This document shows positions 1 through 13,308 of a stretch of 64,000 bases of DNA, piece by piece (the stretch's first letter is position 1; the number at the start of each line of letters is the position of its first letter). The position numbers and the translations under genes were made by a program. The DNA lies in contig RMBW01000123.1 in assembly GCA_004009845.1 (NCBI GenBank), forward strand, positions 1 through 64,000, given 5' to 3'. Source of the stretch: Davidsoniella eucalypti. Taxonomy: Eukaryota > Ascomycota > Sordariomycetes > Microascales > Ceratocystidaceae. Under the pieces are notes generated by a model. The model did no database searches. It was not told where the DNA came from and saw nothing but the letters and a program-made list of their open reading frames with translations.

Positions 1-174
1 GATGGGGGTTTTTATTGACCGGGTTTCACTGGTGGGCCAAATTCGCGTCTTCTGCAGAGGCGATTGATGCCTATATGTATAGGGCACAAATGAGAAATCT
101 CGGTAGGTGCACCACCTTGCTAAAACCGAAGAAGTATATGTGTTGTGTAAATGAGGGGAAGTATGAGGGAAAAA

Positions 175-2223
175 TTAACGTACCACTTCTTCGTCTGCCT
201 TATCGTCTGACGCATCTGCCTCCACGACCTTCATCGTCTGGTCGCCTACTACCGTGAGATCGCCAACGTCATTGTCTTCGCCCTTGGCATGAGCCTTCTC
301 GCCGTTCACACCATTTGTGCCCGATGCAGGCTCGGCTGCTAGAAGCTTGTTCCACGTGTTCAACAGAGTAGTTGATCGCGCCTTGAATTTGTAATCGGCC
401 TCGAGAGGAATGTTGTCCAGCTTCAAGACAGCCTTGAGAACCTTGTTGATCTTGGTGGCACGAATGATGCTGACTTCTAGATCGGGGAAGGCCTCAAGCT
501 TGGTCAGGTACTCGTTCATGGAGGCCATCTCATCAGCCTTGGGCTCGACATCGCGAGTAAGCAGTCCCTTTTGTAGCTTGTGGCGGAAGAAGCGAACTTC
601 CTTCTCCTTGCGCTCGTGGCGCTCCTCAACACTCAGCTGTGGCTCAACGGGGGCGGCGGCCTTCTTCGCGACTGGCTTAGGCTTGTTCGGTTTGGTCTTC
701 TCGCCGTTAGACTTGGAAGCGGAAACGTTGATCTTAATCTTGGGTTTCTTGACATCGGATCTTGACTGTGGTTGGTGGAATAATTGATTAGTAACGTTAT
801 ATGGTAATAATTACATGAAGTCCATTTTTGATTTTTTTTGCAGATCGGACAGCCTGAACTTGATGCAAAAAAGATGTACTTACTTCGTCGTCAGCCTTGC
901 GCTTCTTGGCTTTCTTAGGAGCCTCGTCATCAGGGACTTCTAGACTGGATTTAGCCTTCTTCTTAGCCGCCTCCTTGGCAGCCTCTTCTGCAGCAACCAT
1001 TTCCTCCTGGAATTGCTGCAGCAAGTCCTTGTAGTATTGAATAGGATGTGCTTCGGAGGCAAGCTCGAAAGCAGTCTGTAGATCCTTGCGCATCTTATCA
1101 GTCTTAGTTTCGCTGGCCTTCTCGGGAGTAAGCTCAGAGAGGATGGCGTTTGGCACCCAGCCGCTATTGGTTTAAATGTTAATTGGCTGTTGATCAGGTG
1201 GTTTCATTTGTTGGAGTACGTGGGCGTGGAGTATTTCACGGCCCCGAAAACAACGGCATTATCCAAAATCATATCCGCATCAACCGAATCATATGTTATG
1301 ATGGAAATGCGAATATCAAGTACAAGGCATCGTGACTTACAACTCGTTAGTGTAGAGGTACATGACAGGGAAGGTTCTGTCGTTCATACGTTTTCCGCCA
1401 TCGGCATAGTCCTCACGGTATGTTCCATCAGAACGTCTGGCGGTGACGGGTCTGGTGCTAAGTAGCTGGTTGGGCAGCATGTCTTCATCGGCGATAATGG
1501 CGGGCCAGGCAGGGAAACCCTTGAGCTTCACTAGGAACTGGTCGCCAGGCTTTGCATCGCGATACTGGGGTGAGGTCTTGACGCCCTTCTTTTTCTTGCC
1601 ACCCGCAGATCCGGCGGCGGCCTTCTTCTTGGGGGCAGGCTTGGGCTTCTGCTTTTTCGCGGCTGCTGCAGCATCTGACTCAGCCTTGTCATTGGTCTCG
1701 TCTGACTTATCGTTGGATTCTGTAAGGAATCAAATTGTTAGTAAATATTCGTAGCGAGAATATATCGAGTATGTCCGAAAAAAGGCTTGCCAGCTCGTGG
1801 TTGCTCAGAAGGGGAAGCGCGAGGCAAGGCTGTGCGCCTAGATGCGCACACATGGCAGCTACTCTGTTGGTGACGGCGTTGAGACCCGCAGTCGAGCTAT
1901 CGAGCAACCGGGCAAAATTGCGCGCGCATCTTGCGATGTGTCGACCGCGCATATAGTGCGCCATCGACAATTTGACGACAGTATTGCCTAGACAATTGCG
2001 ACTACACAATCTACCGTGTTGCGATCGTGCGCCGTGGTTGCGCGATGCAGGCCGTTTGGATGCTTATTCGGACGAGGCATGCCTTCCCCATCAAGTGGCG
2101 ATAGAATTGGTACCTACCTTCAACAGTTTTCTCATCGGCATCAGTCATCTTGACGTCCTCTTCGTTGGACTCGACGATAGCCATAGGCTCCTCCTTTTCG
2201 GGTGTCTTCGCGATAGAGGGCAT
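175..2223 (-). CDS. PWWP-domain chromatin protein with C-terminal TFIIS-N-like helical bundle
   Basis: Four exons join in phase: 2223-2118, 1719-1341, 1163-884 and 765-175, giving about 451 aa. The start is the first ATG of an acidic leader. A PWWP domain lies at about residues 90-190, with its signature read here as PAWP near residue 105. PWWP domains bind methylated histone lysine plus DNA, so a nuclear chromatin-reader role is expected. Lys/Ala-rich linkers precede and follow it. The last ~110 residues form an alpha-helical unit resembling the TFIIS N-terminal/LEDGF-type bundle, a protein-protein docking module of elongation factors, followed by an acidic tail. Intron 1 is 398 nt, much longer than the others, and unusually CpG-rich. 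The domain assignment is firm; the precise orthologue is not known to me. Confidence 0.85.
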
Positions 2224-4300
2224 TGTGAAAGTGATGTGTTTTATGTGAGTGTAGATGCGGAGATGGTTGGTAGATGGCAAGGCCGACTAGCTAGGTTGTG
2301 ATCGAGGCAGCTCGAGAACGAGGTGATGCGACAAAAATTCTCGTTGCGCCGAGACTGTGGGGGAAGACCGTATGAGATAGTACAAACAGTATATAAAAAT
2401 AAAATGTAAGATCAAAATACAGCCGGCTGCTGGTGATGCTCGGGGTATAAAGTGAAGAAATTTGATGAGGTATGTTAGGTAGATAGCCAAGAGAAAATGA
2501 GAGATGGAGGAAAAATAATCCTGGGTAGGTTGTTAACGGAGCAATGTAAGCGGACGCGCCACGAGACGCGTTGGTTGCTAACGGCGGCGTTTTTTTTTCT
2601 CCTCAACTCGGAAAAACGAGCTTTGCTTGCTGCCAAGGGCCAAAGCAGAAAAATCGGTTCGAGATCGAAGATCGAGAACACCCAAGTGGACTAAAAATTG
2701 CTTATTATTAGACTCAACAACGACGCGGTCAGAGAATGGCAGGCTTCTTTGGACGAGCTGTAGGTTTTGAGAACTATAAGCAGTAGGATATATGCGTTTT
2801 CAACTTTTTTTTTCTTTTTCTCTTTCTATGTAGAGGTGCTGGAAAAAAAATTATCAAGAAAGAAAATAACAACACAGCGCTAACTCGTCGGAACGGCAAA
2901 TATGACTTACGGGCGGCGTTCCTCCTGTGACTTATTGCAGTAGCTGCCAGCCAGAGCTTGCAGCGGATGCTACTCTTTCTATCGAAGTGGCAACTATGCT
3001 GACTCAAGTAGGCGTTCCCAATGGGGCACAACAGGCGCGAGACAACTACCAAAGACGAGATCACTAGGAGACTCAGCGCTTGCTTCCTATTTTTCCGGCA
3101 CTGGTCTATTTTTTATTCTTTTTGTCTCTCGCTCCACGTTTTGAAGGCATTCTCGATGCTCTTTGACATATTGCTCAACCAGACAATGTTCACTACAGTA
3201 AAATACACCAATGCCTGAGATACTTGCTTGAAGATACCTGTTTGAAGGCGGTGCTCGAAGCTGCCTCGAGCTTTCCGGAGCTCTCCGAGCTAAGCTTTCT
3301 CAGCGCTTGCTGCTTATTGGCTGGAAACTGACCCCAAAGCACGTGACCACATGCAACGGCTTTTTTCTTTTTAATTTAACGCTACAGTTTCGATGGGCTT
3401 CGATAAAGTGCTGTAATGGCCACTGATTCTCAGGCATGCATTTGTGTTTTTATTCTATTGCTCTCTCTCTTTCTAGCCAGGTCTGCACGGAACTCTTGAT
3501 GGGCACGTCGACGTAAATTGCATACTGTCACTGGGACCTCTGCTGAAGTTGCTAAGATTGGCCAATGCCAACACCCAATTGAGTTGTCAAAACATCGGTC
3601 TCAGCCCCCCTAAATAGCCTAAGCTCGAAGCCTTCTAGCTGTAGAATGATGCCCGCAGGGTCCTCTTCAGTAGCTCTGAGTTTCCCAGAGCGTTACCTAT
3701 TTCGGCGTATTAGTGAATCGTCCTAGTTTGGCTTGTTGTCAAGCAGCTCTTTTTTACTAGGCAACAAATCCAAGCGGTTCGTTCCCGTTGCTATTGTTTT
3801 TATTCGTCCTTTTGTCAGCCTGCCTAGATCCATCCTGGCATATGCGACCCGATAGCTCTTCTTCACACCGTCTATTATTGGTAGCGCGCCTCCAGCCTCA
3901 ACTCCAGCGCATGGTTTCAATATGTCTTTTGATATGTTTTTCTGACTTGCACAAAGGCAATATTTAACTGCAGTGATACTCATAATGCCACAGGCCGCTT
4001 CATATGGCCACAATCAGTCTCTTCCCAGCCTCCTGTCGTTAGCCGACGTCACTGCCTTTTTGTATTCTATATTTGATCCATGGACAGTATACTAGTCGCC
4101 AGCACATAAGCCACCTTGAACGATACGTCTTCGTGAATTTAGAATCATCTAATGCGTAATTATTTTAGTAGACATGAAACAAGGCTAAGAGAATGCAAAT
4201 ATGACACTATAGTATAGACAGAAAATGAAATTTGCAAACAGATAGAAAAACACAGAAACACCAATTCCCTTTGTTGTAGATGCCCGCTACCCGCTACCCT
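2224..4300. other. Gene-free interval (PWWP 5' side / BRR2 3' side)
   Basis: This 2.1 kb lies upstream of the PWWP gene and downstream of BRR2. The part next to 2223 should hold the PWWP promoter and leader. A CACGTG palindrome occurs near 3341, which may be an E-box-like site by chance. The only longer ORF (3723-4013, minus, 96 codons) has no recognisable motif. I see no RNA gene or repeat here. Confidence 0.5.
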
Positions 4301-7300
4301 CTACTCTTCTTCTTCCTCCTCCTCTTCGCTATCAGTATCCATACCCTCTGCAGCGGTGACCTCGAACTCCTGCTCCTGATCAACACCCATGTAGCTGTCG
4401 CTCATTAAGAACAGCTTGCATTGATGCACACCAGCTGTTGGCACAGTAAACTCGAGCTTGATCTTGAGTTCTCTGCCAACAGTCACTCTCTTAATCGCCA
4501 TTAGACTCTTGGTAGATTCTTCACCAACCACAAGCCACCAATTCTCCATCTTCTTGCTAGGGTAGAACGGCGCATGGACAGATGCGTCGAACTCGTCATC
4601 TTCGTCGATATTGCGTGTGATTGATACCTGAAGATATGCTGGTTCGCCGGCTTGGATCTCTTCCTCATCGAGGACTTGGTGCTCCAACTCGATATCGGGA
4701 TACTTTTCGTTGGTGAACTTGGCAACTTCGACAAGTTGGTTGTTGGGTAGACCAAGTCGCTTAATGAGAGGCTTGTAACCGGGCTCTTCTGGGTTCATGG
4801 CCTCCATGAAGTCGAAGACATCGTTGACACTAAGATGATGTTAGTAATTTGTTGAGATGGTTGAAGTGGGAACTACAGTATAAAATGTGAACTTACCCAG
4901 CATCGTTGGCAGCCTTGATAACCTCAGGGGAAAAGTGAGGAATCTGCTTCAGGGGACTGTCACGATCCCACATGGCCTGTACGACCATTTGAGACATCTC
5001 CATGGCATTCATAGTATTTAACCAACCCTCAGAAGACAAAATGTCAACAGCGGCACTCAGTAAGCTGAGAACCTTGGTAAGGATGACCTCCTGGTCTTTG
5101 GCTAAGTCGATAGGTAGTTGCATGCGGGAGAAATGAGCCTGTAGGAGAACAAACGCCTTGAAGTGCGCAGATTCGCCATTGACCTCCGCCATTTTTACGG
5201 GAAGCATATTATAGATCTTGCGAAGAAGGCTCTCCTCGTGACGGCGCGACTGTAGAGTCTCGAACTCCGTGGCAGACGTGATTATCTCTAGGATCCCCTT
5301 GAGCTTCGTAGTCGCCTTGAGCGACATAAGGAATGTCTGCATTGTGACGTTGGAGATGTTGTAATAGGCTGCGATCATGGCGGCATTCTGGGGCGAGATT
5401 GAGCCATCCTCTTCGTCGAAGTCGATGATCTTAGCCTCAGTCAACTCGTTTACAGCTGTTTCTACGAGATCGGAAATGTACGTGCTGAGACTGTCGTGGC
5501 TAGTATCGGTGAGTGCGTAGTAACTAGGATTGGCCAGAAGGCGGCGGTAGAGATACGTAAAAGTAGTCCAGTTAATCGCGTCGTCGATAGACTCGATCAT
5601 CTTTGTGCTGACTTCGGTGACAAGAGCGTCGTTTAGGTAGTTGTGGAGGTGAGATTCAACCGGCAGGCCCTCGTTGAGGAACTTCTTGAAGTACTCACGC
5701 TTCGCCGAGGGGGCCATGAGCACGCCACGTCCACGGCCATCCTTAGACGGCTTCAGGGCCTTGCCAAACATATGAAGAACCTCTGCCATGGGATAATCGA
5801 CATAGCGATGTTCGCGGCCCTCAAAGTATTGAGTGCCCATGACAATAACCAGATGAGCAGTGCTGCTCAACTCCCAACAAACATCACGAGAAGCAACCAG
5901 AACTTGGATAGCACCGTTATCATACAGATGCTTGACAATCTTCTTGTCATTCTGGCTGAGCGCTTCATGATAGTAGCCTACACCATGTGAAATAGCCTCA
6001 GCCAATGCCTCTTCGTGAATGTGTTCAAGAATGCGCTTTAATTGCTCGGGATCCGCATGCAGGAAGCGATCTTCTTGGTCATCAATTAGGCAAGCGGCAA
6101 GCAAGTCACGGGCCGTAGCGCGCGTTTGCTTTCTACTAGGCACAAAGACGATGGCAGGCTGGGAGGCCGAAAGTTGGAGAATTGAGAGGTATGTAGGCTT
6201 AGCCATAGCTAGCATAAGAGAAGGGAAATGCGGCACAGAGTATGACTGGATATGTAGTTCCAAGGGAATAGGGCGCACATGAGGGCTAAAGTTGTAGATG
6301 TCATGTTTCTTAGCACCAATCCATTCGCCGATATCCCGAGCGTTGGCCAGAGATACACTGAGAGCTACAATTCTCATCGGCTTCTCAATTTGTGTACGGA
6401 TGAAGTGCATGCGCGACACAATTACTTCATATATGTAACCCTGTGAGCCACCGAGAAGATGAAGCTCATCTGCTATGAAGAGCTCCACAGTCTGTACATT
6501 CTTACGGCGACGCCATTGTCTTGACAGCACATCCCATTGTGAAGGCGTAGCGAGGATCAGATCACCTTGCTCAAGTAACTTCAAGTCACGAGTAGTCTCG
6601 CCGGTGAGCTTGACAATTTCCTTGCCGCCACGCACGCTACTCAGGCGCTTTTGCCAGTCCTGGAGTTGAATATCAACAAGTTCTTGGGTCGGCGCAATAT
6701 AGACAGCACGGCCAGGCTCTTGTTGAGTCCACAATCTTAGGATGGAGAACTCGGCACATACCGTCTTTCCACTTCCTGTTGGCGCAGAAATGAGCACATT
6801 CTGGGTTGTAGTGAAGAGTGAGTTGAATGTCTGTGTCTGGATACGGTTGAAGTGGTTCCAGTCAGGGTAAAGAGCTTGATAATCTTTCAGCTTCAGGGCA
6901 GACACAGGCAAGGGCTGGAGCTCGAGCAACTCAGTATGGGGAGGAAACTTCTCAGGGAGAATCAGCTTTTGAAAGCTAATTGGCAAACGAGTCTCCGAGT
7001 GCATCCAGCGGTCTGAAATGACGGAGATGAAGTAGTTTGGCGGCATAGGATCCGAAATAGGCACAGTGAAGTCGACGAGATGTTCGTTGTCCTCAGATAG
7101 AGCATAGTCCTTGCGCAGCAAAAACTGATCATAGAACAGGATTTCTTCACCATCACAGTCTTCAACTACGATCCAGAAGCCCTCGGAAGTTCCATGCACA
7201 GCGTCATCCCATTCAAAATTAGGCGAGATAGAAAGGCCTACATGAAGCAGGGACCGGGTGATAGGCTTGGCATAAGCTTGGACCTCAAGGCGAGGGAACT

Positions 7301-10300
7301 TGGCAACAAGCTCGCAGACAGTCTTTCCAGCGCGGGGCATGCCCAAAAGCTCACCCATCCGAGGCGGGTCCAGGTCGAAGTATGCGCTCCAAGGTGCCTC
7401 AATACGCTCCATCTTGTGGAAGATGTCACGAGGGCAGCTTGGGAACTGACGCAGGGGGGACATTGTAGGCCACATCCGCTTCTCGGCCATCTTGCAAAGA
7501 TCAAGGGCAGTCTTTGCGACAGACGACCAACCCTTTCTCATTGCAATCTCAAAGACGGCACGCAGAATACGACCAGCAGATTGTGTAACATACACCATGT
7601 CGGCAACAAGAGCAAGACCATCAAGTTTGAGACGAGAGATGTACGCCTGTAGTAGTACGTTGATTTTGGTGTGTGGCTCCTCAATGCTTTCCTTGACGGG
7701 GATAGGAACCGACTGCAGCAATTTAGCGAGCTCGACCTTTTCGTCTTGGCGGATGGGGATGTACTTGAACTCGGCAGATAGTGCAAAGATTCGGAAGAAA
7801 TCGATGACGTTGATAGAAGGTTGGATCAACGTGTTATAGGTCTCCATAGAGTCGTGGGTTATGTAGTAGTGAGACGCAATACGACCAAGTTCTGTCGACT
7901 GCAACTTACCAGTCTTTTCATCATACTTGACAAGATTAGACTTGCGAAGAATGAGAGCAGCAGAATGTATCAGATCAACACGTTTCTGTTCCAACGCATC
8001 ATCATCCTCATACTCTGCTCCAACTTGGTAGAGACCAGGCGAACGAAGCATACGGACAAACAGATATGAGTAGCCAAGCCATTCGACACCTTCATCACGG
8101 GTTCGTACGTTGCCGAGTACAACTTCAGCATTGAGATTATCGACTAATCGGCTAACAAGCTGGCTTTCAATGGGCAGTTGCTGGTTCATGAGTGAAAGGT
8201 AGTATTGAATCTCAGACTGAGACGTGATGATGATACCTTCACCATAGGTGTCGAACTGTGGACGACCGGCACGACCCAGCATCTGGAGCACATCCTGGGG
8301 ACTTAGTTCAACCCAGTTACCCTTTTCTGGAGAGTAAACCTGAGTGCCTTTGATGATTACGGTATGGGCGGGCAAGTTGACACCCCAAGCAAGAGTGGCT
8401 GTGCAGACCAGCACTTGGATAGCACCACGAGCGAACAAGTCTTCGACATCTGAACGATCCATTCGGTTCATACCGGCGTGGTGGATACCGAAACCTTGTG
8501 GAAGCAAGTCTTTGAGATCTTTATTTGTGGCATCATCGGCAGCCTCCTTCAAGACTTCACGACTACCAGCGTCATGTTTCAGAATTTGGTTGATTGTGCC
8601 AAGTTCCAAAGCCTTGTCGCGAATGTACCGTGCAGTTTTAGCCGTTTCTTTACGCGAGTGAACAAAGATAAGCATCTGGTTGCGATTCGTACCAACATGC
8701 TCAATGACCTTGTTATAGCACACATCGTTCATGATCTTGAGCTGCTTGATAGGCTTCCTATCAGTCACACCGACAAACTCTTGGCGAAGAGGACAAGGAC
8801 GGAATGAGCCATCGAAGTGGAAGACACCGGTGGTGGGGTCTGCGCGGATGAAACTGGCAACGTCCCGGTAGTTAGGCAGAGTGGCTGAAAGACCGACTAT
8901 TCTCACGGGCTCGCCAGACTGTTCTGTTTTGCGGATCGTACGTGCCACAATACTTTCCAGCACGGGGCCACGATCGTCGTGTAGCAAGTGGATTTCGTCG
9001 ATGATGATAAGGCGGACAAGGTTGGTGTAGGTGAGATCGGTAGCCTTGCGGGTGATGACATCCCACTTTTCAGGAGTGGTAACAATGATCTGGGTCTCTG
9101 CGATTTGTTGCTTGGTGAGTTGGCGATCACCAGTCAACTCAGCAACAGTAATGCCATATGGCTCTAACCGCTTGCCAAAGTTTCCGACCTGTTCCTGAAC
9201 CAAGGCTTTCAAGGGGGCGATATAGACAATCTTGAATGCATCCAGATCGATTGTGCCAGTAGCAGCATTGCGGTGCTTGCCAACTTCGCGAAGGATAGTA
9301 AGCATAGACACGTTGGTCTTTCCACTACCAGTAGGAGCACAAACAAGAATATTGCCATCATCTTCGAAGGCAGTCGGGAAACACTTGGACTGAATTCGGT
9401 TCAGTGACTTGGTTGTGCTAAATGGTAACCGAGCCCATTCGGGCATTTCTGTGATGGGTATCAACGGGTCATTGGGATCATTGCGTTTCTTGGGAGCTGG
9501 AACGTGAATTTCTTCGTAGCCCTTAAATGTACGCTTTGTAGACCCCTCTGGCAAGCGGACCTTGGGATTGGTCATCAGATGGTTTCCCTGGTCAAATACC
9601 AAGTTTTCCAGGTTGATAGTTTTGCGAGGTGCAAGTCCACCAACAAGCTGGCCTTCGTTCTTCTCGGTCTTCGGTTGAGTGGCGATCATGTCGTTGGGGA
9701 CGTCGATATCCATTTTTATCTCTTTCTTGAGCTTGGAGTCAGTTGAGCCTTTGCCGTGAAGCTCGTTAAGAACCCATTGTAAGCCTTCAGATGCCATCTC
9801 ACGCTCAATGACTAACCGCTTCTCCTCCCCTTCAGCTCTTGCTAGCCGAGTCAGCCACACAACCTTCTCGCGGTTGGCAATCAACTTATTAACCAGTTCA
9901 TGATGCTCAAAGTCAAATAGCTCCATGAGGTCATTTTCGATCTCACGCAGTTGCTTTTCTTCACCACCGGCTTCACTTGGTTCGCCTGACAATATTTGTA
10001 AGGCTTCTTGTGTCTTGTCGTGTTGTTCGTGGGGGTCTTGGTAAAGCTGTCCGATGAGGCGTTGAAGCCAGTATGCGTCAATTTCGCGGGCTGGTATCGA
10101 TTTCGCAGTATCTTTTGACTTGTCGTTGTTCTTTCCAGATACTGGGGCGGAGTCTAGAAGCATTTCGTCGTCGTCATCGCTAAGGGAACCGTCTTGCTTG
10201 TCGGTCTTGGCTTCGTCGTTTTCTTCGTCTTCGTCATCAGAAGATTGGTCACGAACTTCGTCGACGAAGCCGCCGTCTTCTTCTTCTTCTTCGTCATCGT

Positions 10301-10973
10301 CGAAAGTAACGGCAACACCCTGGCGTTCGTCGAGCTCGTTGTCCTCATCTACATCCATGACACTTGCTTGACTCTCATCGTCTTGTGCATCATAGTCGGT
10401 AATCTTTTTAGAGAGGTTCATGAGCTCATTGAACTCTTTGGGGCTGAGAGAGACACCCAGGATGTCGTCAATCTCCTTTTTCCTATCGAAATCTTTCATA
10501 TCCTCGTCTTTGAGATACTCGAGGACAGCGTCGGCAGCGCTGCGTACAACATCGTATGAGACATCACCAAGGTTGTTGGCAACGATAGTAAGAATGAGGT
10601 TGAACGTGACTCGGGTCTCTACGGTTCGAGGTCTGTACTGAATACCCTCAACAGCAATATCGGCGGCACTTAGTCCACGGCCAAGCGCATTGTTGGCTTT
10701 GCTTTTGCGCTTCTCACGTTCAAGAACTTCACGGCCATCTTGCGCACTTCCACGCTCGATATTTGAAAGAACAGATGTCTTCTTAGATTTTGGAACAGAG
10801 TCACGGAGAACTTGTGAGCCCATATCTGAGATTCTGAGACGTCCAGAAAGTGACTCGGGGTCGCCAGTTGCCTCATCATGTCTTCTGGTTACAAACCGGC
10901 GGTCGGCCTGAAGAACCAGGTTGGACATAGCCGAGTACTTGTACTGCGACACATCGCGATTGGCGCCCGACAT
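4301..10973 (-). CDS. BRR2: Pre-mRNA-splicing ATP-dependent RNA helicase BRR2 (U5 snRNP)
   Basis: Two exons (10973-4897 and 4829-4301, with a 67-nt intron) give about 2201 aa, the normal Brr2 length. The start is the ATG at 10973 (MSGANRD); the in-frame upstream codon is TTG. An acidic N-terminal region is followed by two Ski2-like helicase cassettes, each with a Sec63-type module. Cassette 1 has Walker A APTGSGKT (Lys about 552) and a DEIH box (about 659) with a canonical SAT motif. Cassette 2 has Walker A (Lys about 1403) and DELH (about 1502), but SVS in place of SAT. This is the expected pattern of an active N-terminal and a degenerate C-terminal cassette. In the family, Brr2 unwinds U4/U6 during spliceosome activation. 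The protein ends in a run of eight glutamates. Confidence 0.97.
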
Positions 10974-11628
10974 GGCGGGCAACAGTGTGGATCGAAAAAA
11001 TTAGGGAAAAGTTCGTGATAGTTTTCGGCAAGGCTAAGCAAGCTTCAGGGTAAGCTCCCGAAAAGTTGAAAAGAAAAGGCAATCAGGCCATTCAGTGGTG
11101 GAAAGAAACAAAGTACAAGAATACACACGTCGCTGGGCCTAGAAATCGAGTTTTGGGGTGTCCGGGAAGCCCAATTGACGCGGTGAATGTGTGGAAAGTT
11201 TGTTCTTGATATTTTTTTGCTAGCAGCCTTGCACTAACATCCAGACTTGTCGCAAATCGCTAAGCTTGATGTTACCAGAAATTATTTTTCAGCCTCAAGC
11301 CTTGTGTGGCAAAAGGTGGGATGTCACGTGCTATCGCGTTCGCTAAAATCGGCAACTTACAATTAGCTATACCTTAACCCTTATGCTATGGTTGGCATAT
11401 GAATTCAACCGATCTCATAGTTTGATGTTATTAAAGTTGATCACTACAACCTAATCTTGATAAATTACTATTACTCGTATGTAAGGTGTATAACCTTACT
11501 TGACTTCTATCTCCAACTGAATACTTTTTGTTTTTTTTGTTTTCGTTTATCAACCTTCCTATTTTTTTTGTAATTGCATCGATACTCAAACAAAGCCCCT
11601 GAACTTTGAGACCTCTTATACACCTTTG
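10974..11628. promoter_or_regulatory. Shared divergent promoter between BRR2 and the coiled-coil gene
   Basis: This 655-bp interval separates two head-to-head genes, so both promoters must lie here. A T-rich stretch sits at about 11525-11575, just before the plus-strand gene, as is common in fungal leaders. No convincing TATA box or specific operator was identified. Confidence 0.6.
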
Positions 11629-13161
11629 ATGACCATAATAGCCAACATGGATGGGGTCGATGGTACTATAGCGGAAATACAAAAGGCTTTTGAGCCTTAT
11701 GTCAAGCCCCGGAGTGAAGTTGCCTACATACGCCGAACTATTGCCTTGTACCTCCAAGATTCTGTTCAAGGGCCCGAGCTCGAGAGCCCAATTCCCTTGG
11801 TTGATGAGTCGTCAAAAGTCACTATCCCATCTGATATGGTTGGCTTGCGGAAACAGTATCTGGAGGCACTCGAGGCTAATCTAAAGGCCCATGAAGTGTT
11901 TCAAGATGTACGATCTCAATTATCGAAGCCACGGAGTAAAGATGCATCTGGTCTTATAAAGATGGATGCTGTTCACGACCAGTTGACGTTCATAAATCTC
12001 AAGCAGAGGGAAGAGAGGCTATCTGTTATCAATAGGTATCTAGATGAATTGAGTCAAAAGGACGCTGCTCAGCCTGAGTTTCTGAATACCAATGAATTGT
12101 TCCAAGATACTGTTCCATTGCCTGAAATCCCTGAAGAGATCGTTACTGGTACGATCTTGGATACCCCGACCAACAGCAAGAACTCCAAGACAAGTCAAGT
12201 CCGACTAGCAGAACTCGACAAGCAGATCTTGAAGACAAAACTTCTTCTCAAGAAGGAAGAACAGCTTCTTGAAACTGCAAGAAACCTTTCGCCTGTGAAT
12301 CCGGATCGTATCACAGAAGCCCGCAAGAGATACGCCTTAAATGCAACCCGCCATGAACTGATAACGTGGATTGAGACAGAGCTATCGAAGGCCTCCGGTG
12401 GCGACTCTGGTAGCAACTCACGAAGTTCCTCCGGAGCGCATAAAACCGTAACACTAGATCAGCTATCTGCCCTGTCAAAAGAGGCGAAAGACAAGTACAC
12501 TGAGTACAATGCGCACCGACAGGCCATGCTAGATGTAATCGGCAAGATGCCAACCCTCGAGAATCCGCCTTCGATCCAACCAGCTCAGCCCTTGGTACCT
12601 GAGCAGTCTGAGGTTTCATCGCCGCCAGTGACACATCTGGTGACACCTTACCTTAATAAGCTGTTCACCCTATCCCGTGAACAAAAGGGGATCATCGCCC
12701 ACAAAGCCCACATGACAACTCATCTGTCTAAACAAGGACGCGATGCTCGACAGATTTTAGATCACCTAGCAGAAGAAAGTCAACTACTGCCCAAGTTTCC
12801 CATGGGACCACAAGATAATGCCGACCAAGATGATCAGATGGATCCATCTGCGCGAGTAGCTGAGTGGGCATATGCGTCCGAAGCTGCTAAACTGGCTAGC
12901 TTGGAGGTTGTCGCAGAAACGATGGAGACTGGCCAGATGGCATTGGAGGAAACACAAACTGTCTTGAGTGACATACAGAAGGCGCTAGACCCCTCGAGCA
13001 GCGATACACATGATAATGAGGCTTCTCCGACAGACGGCGAGGATGATATATGGCTTGCTACAAAAAGCCCAGGAGTTGCACGTGAGGTTAAACCTAAGAC
13101 GGTATCAAGTGGTGATGTTTGGTCACGTATCCATGGTAGATTTGGGCTCATTGGAGAGTAG
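11629..13161 (+). CDS. Predicted coiled-coil protein of unknown function
   Basis: A single exon encodes about 510 aa. The candidate starts are ATG 11629 and the in-frame ATG 11647; the second gives the cleaner start (MDGVDGT). The sequence is rich in charged heptads, for example around residues 75-150 and 190-240, a strongly helical region with Lys/Glu pairs. There is a Ser/Gly linker near 260-275, a further helical stretch in the C-terminal half and an acidic stretch near the end. There is no signal peptide, membrane segment or catalytic motif. The length and coiled-coil content would suit a cytoskeletal or spindle component such as an augmin-type subunit, but that is a guess. It converges with RFC2 across only 147 bp. 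Confidence 0.8.
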   Translation: MTIIANMDGVDGTIAEIQKAFEPYVKPRSEVAYIRRTIALYLQDSVQGPELESPIPLVDESSKVTIPSDMVGLRKQYLEALEANLKAHEVFQDVRSQLSKPRSKDASGLIKMDAVHDQLTFINLKQREERLSVINRYLDELSQKDAAQPEFLNTNELFQDTVPLPEIPEEIVTGTILDTPTNSKNSKTSQVRLAELDKQILKTKLLLKKEEQLLETARNLSPVNPDRITEARKRYALNATRHELITWIETELSKASGGDSGSNSRSSSGAHKTVTLDQLSALSKEAKDKYTEYNAHRQAMLDVIGKMPTLENPPSIQPAQPLVPEQSEVSSPPVTHLVTPYLNKLFTLSREQKGIIAHKAHMTTHLSKQGRDARQILDHLAEESQLLPKFPMGPQDNADQDDQMDPSARVAEWAYASEAAKLASLEVVAETMETGQMALEETQTVLSDIQKALDPSSSDTHDNEASPTDGEDDIWLATKSPGVAREVKPKTVSSGDVWSRIHGRFGLIGE

Positions 13162-13308
13162 CTTCATTTTATGGTAGTACAGATTTATGAGAATTACGAT
13201 AGATTAAGGAATTCATTATTTATGCTTTTTTTCTTTGTGATGCTATATGAACTCTAATAACACTGTCTACGAGAAAATCCATCAAGGAATATAACGACTA
13301 CTGTACCT
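13162..13308. other. Convergent 147-bp gap between coiled-coil gene and RFC2 stops
   Basis: The two genes face each other with only 147 bp between stop codons, so their 3' UTRs and polyadenylation sites almost certainly overlap. The stretch is AT-rich. No separate gene is present. Confidence 0.7.

Noticed and set aside
3723..4013. 96-codon minus-strand ORF in the BRR2/PWWP interval
   Set aside because: No recognisable motif and no plausible exon or promoter context; consistent with chance in GC-balanced intergenic DNA.
10980..10982. TTG codon upstream as the BRR2 start
   Set aside because: Fungal nuclear genes start at ATG; the ATG at 10973 gives the conserved MSGANRD N terminus.
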